From Lachnospiraceae bacterium XPB1003 (GTDB taxonomy: Bacteria > Bacillota > Clostridia > Lachnospirales > Lachnospiraceae), in contig FMVK01000004.1 in NCBI GenBank assembly GCA_900102065.1, positions 1 to 64,000 on the forward strand: DNA of 64,000 nt, in the 5' to 3' direction. The position numbers and the translations under genes are program-made. The notes beneath the pieces are model-generated. The model saw nothing but the letters and a program-made list of their open reading frames with translations. It searched no databases and had not been told where the DNA came from. Positions 52,841 to 61,346 of the stretch are shown here, in pieces. Each line of letters starts with the position of its first letter. Position 1 is the stretch's first letter.

Positions 52841-52866
52841 CTTATGCTACAGTCTTATGCTACAGT
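52841..52866. repeat. 13-bp direct repeat upstream of the histidine kinase gene
   Basis: CTTATGCTACAGT occurs twice back to back, just upstream of the extended -10 TGATAAAAT (52886-52894). It could be a regulator site or a simple duplication. Confidence 0.7.
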
Positions 52867-52885
52867 TCTCTCGGTCTCCATTATC

Positions 52886-52894
52886 TGATAAAAT
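52886..52894 (+). promoter_or_regulatory. Extended -10 promoter of the hybrid kinase gene
   Basis: TGATAAAAT with the TGn extension, 36 bases before the ATG, and GGAGG further on. Confidence 0.5.
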
Positions 52895-52930
52895 ATTAAT
52901 GTTTAAGAGCTTTTCGGAGGCAGTGCATCC

Positions 52931-55726
52931 ATGAGTGCGATTTATTCGATAATTCTTCTGATATTTGCTTTATTCCTCATATTTTCGATGATAAAGATAA
53001 ATACTTCCGAATCGTCGGAAATGATAAGAGGAATGAATTTTGTTGGGGCTTCTGCGGCGGTGGTGCTGCTTGCGGCTGTATCCGGCAGTCTGACAAAAGG
53101 AAGCGGAGCGATGCAGTCTGTTGTTTTGATGGAAAGCATTGGAGCTTCTTTCTTCGTTGTGACACTGGCTTTTTTCTCTATCAGATCCTGCGGTGTTAAT
53201 ATCCCGCGGGCTTTTTCAATCCCTTTGATCATGTATATGATCCTTCACTGCGTGGGAGTATATCTTCCGGAAGTTTTCGGGATGCATTTCATTACGGCGA
53301 TCCCTTCCAATTCCTTCTTCGGTTACAGAACGGAATTAAGCGTTTTCTACTATATCGATCTTTGTTTTTTCATACTCATTAGTTTTCTGGGATTTTATAT
53401 CACATTTTTAAATTACAGGAATTCCCTTACTGATACCAATCCCGGAAGCGGTATGATGGCCTGGATCAATCTGCTACCGGTGTTCGGCAGCATACCGGCT
53501 ATCCTTCCCATAAACCTGGGATACGAAGTGATGCCTGTCGTCATCATCTTTTGCTGGGCAGTGATGTTCATCATAGTCTACCGTTACAGGATGTTTGATT
53601 CCATGAAGATGGCAAGGGATGACATCATTGAGACGATAGAGGACGGATTCATCGTCATTGATGCCAACGACAGGATACTCTTCAGGAATGAGAAGGCGGG
53701 AGAGATTTTCCCTCAGCTTAATTATGAGGCGACTCAGGAAGAGGTGATCAAGCGTCTGAAGAACAATGATAAGAAAGAACTGGAAAAGGAAGGCAGGATA
53801 TATCAGATATCACTTGTTCCTTTTTATGATATCAAGACTTTCAAGGGAACGACCATTTGGATCAATGATAAGACCGAAGAACATGAATTCACACAGCGTC
53901 TTATCGATCTCAGGGATGAAGCTCAGAAGGCAAATAAGGCAAAGTCAGTATTTCTTGCAAATATGAGTCACGAGATCCGAACTCCCATGAATGCCATCAT
54001 CGGAATGACAGAGCTTATATTAAATGACAATATCAACAGCAAAGTCGAAGAAAATGCAAACAATATAAGAAATGCAGCGAATACGCTCCTTTCACTGATA
54101 AACGGTATCCTTGACTTCTCCAAGATCGAGACGGGGAAGATGGAAAGTACCGAATCAGAATATAACCTGGGACTGGTCCTTAAAGAGATATGCAATATGA
54201 CAGGTCTCAAACTCGTGGATAAAAACGTGGAACTTATCGTTCATGTGGACGAGACGATCCCGGTGACATTCCTTGGAGATGAGACTCATATCAGACAGAT
54301 ATATACCAATATCCTTTCCAATGCCGTTAAATATACCAAACGCGGCTATATCAGATTAAATGTTTCCTGGGAAAAGCTGGAGAATGAGGCGCATGTTATG
54401 GTTTCCATTGAAGATACGGGATGCGGTATAAGACAGGAAAGCATACCGACACTGTTCGAAAGTTTCCAGCGTGCAGATATGATAAAGAACAGGACTGTGG
54501 AGGGCACCGGACTGGGACTTGCTATCTGCAAGAGGCTTGTGGAATCCATGGGCGGAGAAATCGGAGTAAGGAGTACCTACGGTATAGGAAGTGTTTTTTC
54601 CTTTGACTATATGCAAAAGATATCTGATGAAACACCTCTCGGAAATTATGATTATATCGAGTTGCCGGTGGATAAGGAACATGAAAAGAAATCTTTCATC
54701 GCACCCCTTGCACGCATACTTGTGGTGGATGACAATATCACCAATATCAAAGTGGCCCAGGGAATACTTGCGATGTATCAGGTGAGAGTCGATACGGCTC
54801 TTTCTGGCAAGGAATGTCTGGAAAAGGTTGCCAGAAACAATTATCACATGATCCTTATGGACCAGATGATGCCTGAGATGGACGGTATTGAGACAACAAG
54901 GATGATAAGGAACGATCCGGATTCCAGAGTTCGAAACATGCATGTCATTGCCCTTACCGCCAATGCAATAAGCGGTACGAGAGAGATGTTCTTACAAAAC
55001 GGTTTTCAGGAATACATCTCCAAGCCAATAGCTTTATCGGCAATGGAGGATGTTCTGAAGAAGTTCCTGCCGCCGGAGATAATACACTATGTGGATGTGG
55101 ATGTTAAAGATAACGGATACGGCAATCTGGACATTTCGCTTCCCGGTATCGATACTGAGATCGGACTGCGTAATTACGGAAACGATTCGTCAAGATATCT
55201 GCAGATATTGAGATTTATCCTTGATGATGGGGCGGCGCATGTGGAACGTATACGTACATGCATAGAAGATAAAAATTATAAACAGTACGTATTTGAAGTT
55301 CACGCACTTAAAGGTCTCATGGCAGGCATCGGTGCCAAGCAGCTGGCAGAATTTGCGAAGCTTCAGGAGACGGCAGGCAGAGAAGGCAGAAAAGAAGAGA
55401 TCGCAAATGAAGGAAGGCTTTTGGCAGATCAGTATGAGGAATTGCTGGCGGTGATCGATAAGGTTCTCGGCGGTGCGGGACTGCTGCAGGAGGAAAAGGC
55501 GGAACTTAAGAAAGAACCCCTTTCGTGGGAAGAATTCCTGGGACAGCTTCACTCCCTTCAGGGAAGCCTGGATATGCTGGAACAGTCAGAGGCTGCTAGA
55601 AAGGTAGACAATCTTCTGACATATCCGCTTGAAGACGGTATCAGGCAACAGCTGCAGGAAGTCAGGAAAGCTATAGGAAGTTTTGATTATGATGAGGCAT
55701 CAGAAATGCTGAATCTTATGATGTAA
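52931..55726 (+). CDS. Hybrid sensor histidine kinase with receiver and HPt domains
   Basis: The 931 residues form a complete phosphorelay in one chain. The N-terminus has about seven membrane helices (about 1-215, a 7TM-type sensor). It is followed by a PAS-like domain ('IEDGFIVIDANDRILFRNEKAGEIF'), HisKA with H-box 'MSHEIRTPMNAIIG' (His347), HATPase ('NILSNAVKY', 'EDTGCGI', 'GTGLGLAI'), a receiver ('ILVVDDNITN', phospho-acceptor Asp644 in 'MDQMMPEMDG') and an HPt domain (His791 in 'VHALKGLMAGIGA'). No separate response regulator is adjacent, so the output partner is elsewhere. The next gene is 17 bases downstream. Confidence 0.95.
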   Translation: MSAIYSIILLIFALFLIFSMIKINTSESSEMIRGMNFVGASAAVVLLAAVSGSLTKGSGAMQSVVLMESIGASFFVVTLAFFSIRSCGVNIPRAFSIPLIMYMILHCVGVYLPEVFGMHFITAIPSNSFFGYRTELSVFYYIDLCFFILISFLGFYITFLNYRNSLTDTNPGSGMMAWINLLPVFGSIPAILPINLGYEVMPVVIIFCWAVMFIIVYRYRMFDSMKMARDDIIETIEDGFIVIDANDRILFRNEKAGEIFPQLNYEATQEEVIKRLKNNDKKELEKEGRIYQISLVPFYDIKTFKGTTIWINDKTEEHEFTQRLIDLRDEAQKANKAKSVFLANMSHEIRTPMNAIIGMTELILNDNINSKVEENANNIRNAANTLLSLINGILDFSKIETGKMESTESEYNLGLVLKEICNMTGLKLVDKNVELIVHVDETIPVTFLGDETHIRQIYTNILSNAVKYTKRGYIRLNVSWEKLENEAHVMVSIEDTGCGIRQESIPTLFESFQRADMIKNRTVEGTGLGLAICKRLVESMGGEIGVRSTYGIGSVFSFDYMQKISDETPLGNYDYIELPVDKEHEKKSFIAPLARILVVDDNITNIKVAQGILAMYQVRVDTALSGKECLEKVARNNYHMILMDQMMPEMDGIETTRMIRNDPDSRVRNMHVIALTANAISGTREMFLQNGFQEYISKPIALSAMEDVLKKFLPPEIIHYVDVDVKDNGYGNLDISLPGIDTEIGLRNYGNDSSRYLQILRFILDDGAAHVERIRTCIEDKNYKQYVFEVHALKGLMAGIGAKQLAEFAKLQETAGREGRKEEIANEGRLLADQYEELLAVIDKVLGGAGLLQEEKAELKKEPLSWEEFLGQLHSLQGSLDMLEQSEAARKVDNLLTYPLEDGIRQQLQEVRKAIGSFDYDEASEMLNLMM

Positions 55727-55743
55727 AGGAGGGCGGATTAAGT

Positions 55744-56220
55744 ATGGATAATATCGGCAATAAGGAAGGCATCCGTGAGATCATCGAGAAATACAGGGCG
55801 GATGTGACTGAGATGACCAGATATCTGGGATGGCTTGAAAGCAAGAGATCGGAATCGCTTTCCAGTTCCTATGATCCTGCCGACGGCAGGGGAGAGACCA
55901 TCACTTTTCCTGTTTACGACGGAACATTGATGAATTTCGTAAGATCGGCGGAGAAAACAGGACTTATAGACAGGAATTATGTCTATACATACAAAAAATA
56001 CCGTATTCTGACGGTGGCAGATGAACTCAGATTTATTGAGAACGCTCAGATTACTGATATGAAAACTCTGGCGGATATACTTTCATCTTACATAGTAAGA
56101 GGCAGGACAAAGGGCGTTGTATGGCCTGAGGGAGTGAATAACGGAGTATATTATGCCGTGATATCCAAGATGAAGGAACTCATCGAATTCTGGACCATGC
56201 CCTTCGGACAGGGAAAGTGA
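55744..56220 (+). CDS. Unknown 158-aa protein downstream of the hybrid kinase
   Basis: This soluble, mostly helical protein has an N-terminal 'GIREIIEKYRADVTEMTRYLGWLESKR' helix, then 'FPVYDGTLMNFVRSAEKTGLID', then 'TDMKTLADILSSYIVRGRTKGVVWPEGVNNGVYYAVISKMKEL'. AGGAGG lies about 8 bases before the ATG, and the kinase stop is just upstream, so it probably works with or is regulated together with the kinase. No family is recognised with confidence. The 72-bp repeat array begins immediately after its stop. Confidence 0.8.
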   Translation: MDNIGNKEGIREIIEKYRADVTEMTRYLGWLESKRSESLSSSYDPADGRGETITFPVYDGTLMNFVRSAEKTGLIDRNYVYTYKKYRILTVADELRFIENAQITDMKTLADILSSYIVRGRTKGVVWPEGVNNGVYYAVISKMKELIEFWTMPFGQGK

Positions 56221-56411
56221 ATTATGCTATAAAACGGATGCCGAACGCCTCTTGATTATGCTATAACAGGGATGTTTTGGCGTAATCAGGAGGGAATAGC
56301 GAGACAGGGATGTCGAGCACCGACTGATTATGCTATAACACGGATGTTTTGGCGTAATCAGGAGGGAATAGCGAGACAGGGATGTCGAGCACCGACTGAT
56401 TATGCTATAAT
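56221..56411. repeat. 72-bp tandem repeat array that ends in the purL promoter
   Basis: Two full 72-bp units (56255-56326 and 56327-56398) differ at about one base. A short 34-bp related unit (56221-56254) precedes them and a start-only unit (from 56399) follows. Every unit opens with ATTATGCTATAA, a TGn-TATAA -10 element. In each full unit TGATTATGC pairs with GCGTAATCA (one G-T), GGAGGG follows, and GTCG-AGCAC-CGAC forms a second small stem. Confidence 0.9.
56403..56411 (+). promoter_or_regulatory. purL promoter within the last repeat unit
   Basis: TGCTATAAT is the only unit with a perfect TATAAT; the others read TATAAA or TATAAC. Predicted start near 56418, leader about 76 bases, with a GCCGG/CCGGC hairpin (56465-56478) before the ribosome site. 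Confidence 0.65.
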
Positions 56412-56493
56412 AGAGTGCATTGTTTTTAAAAAAGAAATTCAAAAATATTTTTCATATGTTTAATGCCGGCCATCCGGCGGAAAGGGTTTAAAA

Positions 56494-59400
56494 GTGGGAA
56501 ACGTAAGGCGTATCTATGTGGCGAAGAAACCGGAGTATGCGGTTAAGTCTTCAGAGTTAAAAGAGGAGATCACAGGTTACCTCGGTATCAACGGAGTTGA
56601 ATCGTTACGGATCTACAGCCGCTATGATGTTGAAAATGTCTCTGATCAGGTATTTGAAAGAGCTTGCAGAAAAGTTTTTTCGGAGCCGCCTGTTGATGAA
56701 TTGTTCCTGGAAGATATAGAAATACCCGAAGGTGCAAGAGTATTCGGAGTAGAATACCTTCCCGGACAGTACGATCAGAGAGCTGATTCCGCAGAGCAGT
56801 GTATACGTTTCCTTAAGGAGGATGAAGAACCCGTTGTTAAGACCGCGAAGACTTATGTGATCTGCGGAAATATAACGGATGAAGAGTTTGCGCGTATAAA
56901 GGCTCACTGCATCAATCCCGTTGATTCAAGAGAGACAGGAATGGATAAACCGGATACTCTTATCAGCGAGTATGATGAACCTGCAGATGTTAAGATCTTC
57001 GACGGTTTCAGAGCTATGTCCGAAGATGAGCTTAAGGCTCTTTATGATTCACTCGGTCTTGCAATGACATTCAAGGATTTCCTTCATATCAGAAATTATT
57101 TCAAGGATGAGGAAGACCGCGATCCTTCCATGACTGAGATCCGCGTACTTGATACATACTGGTCAGATCATTGCAGACATACTACTTTTGCTACCGAGCT
57201 TAAGGATGTTCAGTTCGCAGAAGGATATTACAGGACACCTCTTGAGACAACTTATATGAGCTACCTCGATACCCGCAAGGATATCTACGGAGACAGAAAG
57301 GACAAATTCGTCTGCCTCATGGATCTCGCGCTTGTGGCAATGAAGAAGCTCAAGAAGGACGGCGTTCTCACCGATATGGAAGTTTCCGATGAGATCAATG
57401 CATGTTCCATCATCGTACCAGTTGAGATCGATCCGGGTGATGGCGGTGAGAAATATACCGAAGAGTGGCTTATAAACTTCAAGAATGAGACTCATAACCA
57501 TCCTACAGAGATCGAGCCTTTCGGTGGAGCTGCCACTTGTCTTGGCGGTGCCATCAGAGATCCTCTTTCGGGAAGAACCTATGTTTATCAGGCAATGCGT
57601 ATCACAGGTGCGGCAGATCCTACCGTTCCCGTTGCAGATACATTAAAGGGTAAGCTTCCTCAGATGAAGCTTGTTCGCGGCGCTGCAAGCGGATATTCTT
57701 CATACGGTAATCAGATCGGTCTTGCTACAGGTCTTGTTAAGGAGATTTATCATCCCAATTATGTTGCAAAGAGAATGGAGATCGGTGCTGTAATGGGGGC
57801 TGCGCCCAGAAAAGATGTTAAGCGTCTTAATTCCGATCCGGGAGATATCATCATCCTTCTCGGCGGAAGAACAGGAAGAGACGGTTGCGGCGGAGCTACA
57901 GGAGCTTCCAAGGCACATACAGAGAAATCACTTTCGGTTTGCGGAGCAGAGGTCCAGAAGGGTAATCCTCCTACCGAAAGAAAGCTTCAGAGACTCTTCA
58001 GAAGACCCGAAGTAAGTTCGATCATCAAAAAGTGTAATGACTTCGGTGCCGGCGGTGTGTCCGTTGCTATCGGCGAGCTTGCACCGGGACTTAAGGTGGA
58101 TCTCGATAAGGTTACAAAGAAGTATGCGGGCCTTGACGGTACGGAACTTGCAATTTCCGAATCCCAGGAGCGTATGGCTGTAGTCATCGATCCTAAGGAT
58201 GAAGAGGCATTTATGAAATATGCCGCAGAGGAGAATCTGGAAGCTACAAAGGTTGCTGTAGTTACCGAAGAACCCAGACTGGTACTCAACTGGAGAGGCA
58301 AGGATATAGTAGATCTCTCCCGTGCTTTCCTTGATACAAACGGTGCTCATCAGGAGACATCCGTTAAGGTTGATATTCCTTCAAAGGAAGACAATTATCT
58401 TGAGAAGATCGCGATCCCTGCAGTTAAGGAGGATCTTGATAAGAATGACTTAAAGGCTGCATGGCTCCATACTTTATCCGATCTCAATGTATGCTCACAG
58501 AAGGGACTGGTTGAGATGTTTGATGCATCAATCGGATCCGCTTCCGTATATATGCCTTATGGTGGTAAGTATCAGCTTACAGAGACACAGACCATGGCAG
58601 CCAAGCTTCCTTTAAGCGGTCTTCGTACATCCGATACAGTTACTCTTATGAGTTACGGATTTGATCCTTATCTGTCATCATGGAGCCCGTATCATGGTGC
58701 AATCTATTCAGTGCTCACTTCTGTATCAAAGATAGTGGCAGCAGGCGGAGATTATAAGAAAGTTCATTTCACATTCCAGGAATACTTCCGCAGGATGAGT
58801 GAAGATCCTGAGAGATGGAGTGAGCCTTTCGCAGCACTGTTAGGAGCATATGATGCACAGCTCGGATTCGGACTTGCATCCATAGGCGGTAAGGATTCTA
58901 TGTCCGGAACATTCAATAACATCGATGTTCCTCCTACACTTGTATCATTTGCAGTTGATGTGGCAAAACAGGATGATATCATCACTCCCGAGTTCAAGAA
59001 GGCCGGCGATAAGCTTGTTGTATTTACGGTTCCGAAGGATGAATTCGATATTCCAGTTTACAGAGAAGTTATGGAGATGTACGACGAGGTAGCTGAGCTA
59101 ATTGCTTCCGGTAAGGTAAAGGCAGCATATGTGCTTGATGCTTACGGACTCCCTGCAGCTCTTTCCAAGATGGGATTCGGTAACGGACTGGGTGCAAAAT
59201 TATATGATGAGTTTGATGCCGATGAGATATTTGCAGACAGGATCGGTGAGATCGTTCTTGAAATGGACAATGCGTCTGAAGATGATTTCAAGTCTGATGT
59301 GATCATTGTGGGTGAAGTTACAGACGGTGACTTTGTGATAGGTGATGTGAAGATCACTCAGAATGAAGCACTTGATTCCTGGAAGAAGAAGCTTGATAAG

Positions 59401-60291
59401 GTTTATCCTTACAAGGCTGTTAAGGATGATCGCAAGATCGATATGCCTGTATATAATGCACCTAAGGTACATGTTTGCAGAAACCGTGTTGCAAAGCCTA
59501 CTGTATTTATCCCGGTAATGCCCGGTACCAACTGTGAATATGACACTGCAAGAGCTTTTGAAATGGCCGGAGCAAAGGTTGTTACAGGTATTTTCCGCAA
59601 CAGGACTGCAGAGGATATCAGAGATTCCGTAGAAGAATATGTTAAGGCAATCTCACAGGCCCAGATCATTATGTTCCCCGGAGGATTCTCCGCAGGTGAT
59701 GAGCCGGACGGAAGTGCAAAGTTCTTTGCAACGGCATTCCAGAATGATCGTTTAAAGGATGCGGTAATGAGATTGTTAAATGAGCGTGACGGTCTTGCGC
59801 TCGGTATATGTAACGGATTCCAGGCGCTGATCAAACTTGGACTGGTTCCTTTCGGTGAGATCGTTGGCCAGAAGCCGGATTCTCCTACACTTACTTACAA
59901 TACTATCAACCGTCATATTTCAAAGATCGCATATACAAAGGTTGTTTCAAACTTAAGCCCCTGGCTTGCAGGATGTGAGAACGGTAAAGTATACTGCTCA
60001 CCCGCTTCCCACGGTGAGGGTCGTTTCGTGGCTCCCAAGGAGTGGATTGAAAAGCTTAAGGCGGCAGGACAGATCGCAACCGTTTATTCCGATCCTGACG
60101 GTAATGTTTCAATGGATGAAGAATGGAACTTAAACGGTTCATTCGAATCCATCGAAGGTATCACATCTCCCGACGGAAGAGTATTCGGTAAGATGGCTCA
60201 TCCCGAGAGAAGAGGCGACCATGTTGCTATAAATATTTACGGAGATCAGGATCTTAAGATCTTTGAATCCGGTGTAAATTACTTTAAGTAA
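56494..60291 (+). CDS. purL: Phosphoribosylformylglycinamidine synthase (one-chain PurL)
   Basis: PurL converts FGAR to FGAM with glutamine and ATP in purine synthesis. The 1265 residues combine the PurS-like N-terminus, the two-lobed synthetase ('NHPTEIEPFGGAATCLGGAIRD', 'GGRTGRDGCGGATGASK', 'LASIGGKDSMSGTF') and a C-terminal class I glutaminase with Cys1106 ('LALGICNGFQ') and 'MAHPERRGD'. This one-chain form is the type seen in Clostridia, unlike the split PurS/PurQ/PurL of Bacillus. The start is GTG behind AAAGGG. Confidence 0.97.
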   Translation: MGNVRRIYVAKKPEYAVKSSELKEEITGYLGINGVESLRIYSRYDVENVSDQVFERACRKVFSEPPVDELFLEDIEIPEGARVFGVEYLPGQYDQRADSAEQCIRFLKEDEEPVVKTAKTYVICGNITDEEFARIKAHCINPVDSRETGMDKPDTLISEYDEPADVKIFDGFRAMSEDELKALYDSLGLAMTFKDFLHIRNYFKDEEDRDPSMTEIRVLDTYWSDHCRHTTFATELKDVQFAEGYYRTPLETTYMSYLDTRKDIYGDRKDKFVCLMDLALVAMKKLKKDGVLTDMEVSDEINACSIIVPVEIDPGDGGEKYTEEWLINFKNETHNHPTEIEPFGGAATCLGGAIRDPLSGRTYVYQAMRITGAADPTVPVADTLKGKLPQMKLVRGAASGYSSYGNQIGLATGLVKEIYHPNYVAKRMEIGAVMGAAPRKDVKRLNSDPGDIIILLGGRTGRDGCGGATGASKAHTEKSLSVCGAEVQKGNPPTERKLQRLFRRPEVSSIIKKCNDFGAGGVSVAIGELAPGLKVDLDKVTKKYAGLDGTELAISESQERMAVVIDPKDEEAFMKYAAEENLEATKVAVVTEEPRLVLNWRGKDIVDLSRAFLDTNGAHQETSVKVDIPSKEDNYLEKIAIPAVKEDLDKNDLKAAWLHTLSDLNVCSQKGLVEMFDASIGSASVYMPYGGKYQLTETQTMAAKLPLSGLRTSDTVTLMSYGFDPYLSSWSPYHGAIYSVLTSVSKIVAAGGDYKKVHFTFQEYFRRMSEDPERWSEPFAALLGAYDAQLGFGLASIGGKDSMSGTFNNIDVPPTLVSFAVDVAKQDDIITPEFKKAGDKLVVFTVPKDEFDIPVYREVMEMYDEVAELIASGKVKAAYVLDAYGLPAALSKMGFGNGLGAKLYDEFDADEIFADRIGEIVLEMDNASEDDFKSDVIIVGEVTDGDFVIGDVKITQNEALDSWKKKLDKVYPYKAVKDDRKIDMPVYNAPKVHVCRNRVAKPTVFIPVMPGTNCEYDTARAFEMAGAKVVTGIFRNRTAEDIRDSVEEYVKAISQAQIIMFPGGFSAGDEPDGSAKFFATAFQNDRLKDAVMRLLNERDGLALGICNGFQALIKLGLVPFGEIVGQKPDSPTLTYNTINRHISKIAYTKVVSNLSPWLAGCENGKVYCSPASHGEGRFVAPKEWIEKLKAAGQIATVYSDPDGNVSMDEEWNLNGSFESIEGITSPDGRVFGKMAHPERRGDHVAINIYGDQDLKIFESGVNYFK

Positions 60292-60314
60292 GATAAACCC
60301 GAAGGGGGAACGCG

Positions 60315-61343
60315 ATGCTCATCAGAGAGGAACTCGAGGAGGCAGAGAAAGAAAACTTAAGTCAGTATGCCACCCTTTCCGTGAATACCAGGGGGCGGGA
60401 AGTGGAAGAACCGCCGTGTGACATCAGACCGGTATTCCAGAGAGACAGGGACAGGATCATCCATTCCAAGGCTTTCAGACGCCTTAAGGATAAGACCCAG
60501 GTGTTCCTGAATCCTGAAGGGGATCATTACAGGACCAGACTTACTCATACTTTGGAAGTCAGCCAGATAGCAAGGACTATTGCAAGAGCGCTGCATCTTA
60601 ATGAGGACCTGACCGAAGCTATCGCTCTCGGCCATGATCTGGGGCATACTCCCTTTGGCCATGCCGGAGAAAGAGCTCTCAATCATGTGCTTGAAAGAAG
60701 ATTCGGTAAGGACAGAAGTTTTTATTTCAGCCACAGTGAGCAGGGCGTCAGAGTTGCTGAGGTCCTGGAACGTGAGGGCAGAGGGCTCAACCTGACATGG
60801 GAAGTGCGTGACGGTATTCTCAATCATCAGACCGAGAATACACCGTCAACACTTGAAGGTAAGGTGGTCAGACTTGCCGATAAATTTGCATATATTCATC
60901 ATGATATGGATGATGCCATAAGAGCCAGGGTTCTTTCTGATACGGATGTACCGGTGGAGATAGGGAGCGTGCTTGGTTTCACGACCAAGGAACGTCTTGA
61001 TCATCTTATTCATAATACTATTCGTTCAAGTATAGGCAAAAATGATATTTGTATGGATCCGGAAGTTTATCATGCAATGATGAGTATGAGACAGTTTATG
61101 TTCTATCATGTTTATTCCAATACGATAGTTAAGGGAGAGGAATACAAGGCAGTGGAACTTGTTGAGACTCTTCTCGAATACTTCTGTGATCACAGTGCGG
61201 AGATGCCCGCAGAATACCAGCAACTTATGGGAAACGGCGATCCCGCATGGAGAGTCGCATGTGACTATATCGCATCCATGACTGACAGATATGCGATACA
61301 GAAATACGAAGAATTGTTTATACCTAAATCATGGCGGTATTGA
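60315..61343 (+). CDS. dgt: dGTPase-like HD-domain phosphohydrolase
   Basis: The 342 residues show the HD metal site: 'RTRLTHTLEVSQIARTIARAL' (His) and 'ALGHDLGHTPFGHAGE' (His-Asp), plus 'VVRLADKFAYIHHDMDDA'. The N-terminal 'RPVFQRDRDRIIHSKAFRRLKDKTQVF' is characteristic of the dNTP triphosphohydrolase family. It hydrolyses dNTPs to nucleosides and triphosphate. It commonly precedes dnaG in Firmicutes, as here. GGGGGAA lies before the ATG. Confidence 0.93.
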   Translation: MLIREELEEAEKENLSQYATLSVNTRGREVEEPPCDIRPVFQRDRDRIIHSKAFRRLKDKTQVFLNPEGDHYRTRLTHTLEVSQIARTIARALHLNEDLTEAIALGHDLGHTPFGHAGERALNHVLERRFGKDRSFYFSHSEQGVRVAEVLEREGRGLNLTWEVRDGILNHQTENTPSTLEGKVVRLADKFAYIHHDMDDAIRARVLSDTDVPVEIGSVLGFTTKERLDHLIHNTIRSSIGKNDICMDPEVYHAMMSMRQFMFYHVYSNTIVKGEEYKAVELVETLLEYFCDHSAEMPAEYQQLMGNGDPAWRVACDYIASMTDRYAIQKYEELFIPKSWRY

Positions 61344-61346
61344 TCT

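Noticed and set aside
56221-56411. CRISPR array
   Set aside because: Units are contiguous 72-mers without unique spacers, and no cas genes are present.
56272-56463. 63-aa ORF with a repeated MFWRNQEGIARQG peptide
   Set aside because: It exists because the 72-bp repeat is a multiple of three. It spans the presumed purL promoter, and no similar protein is known to me.
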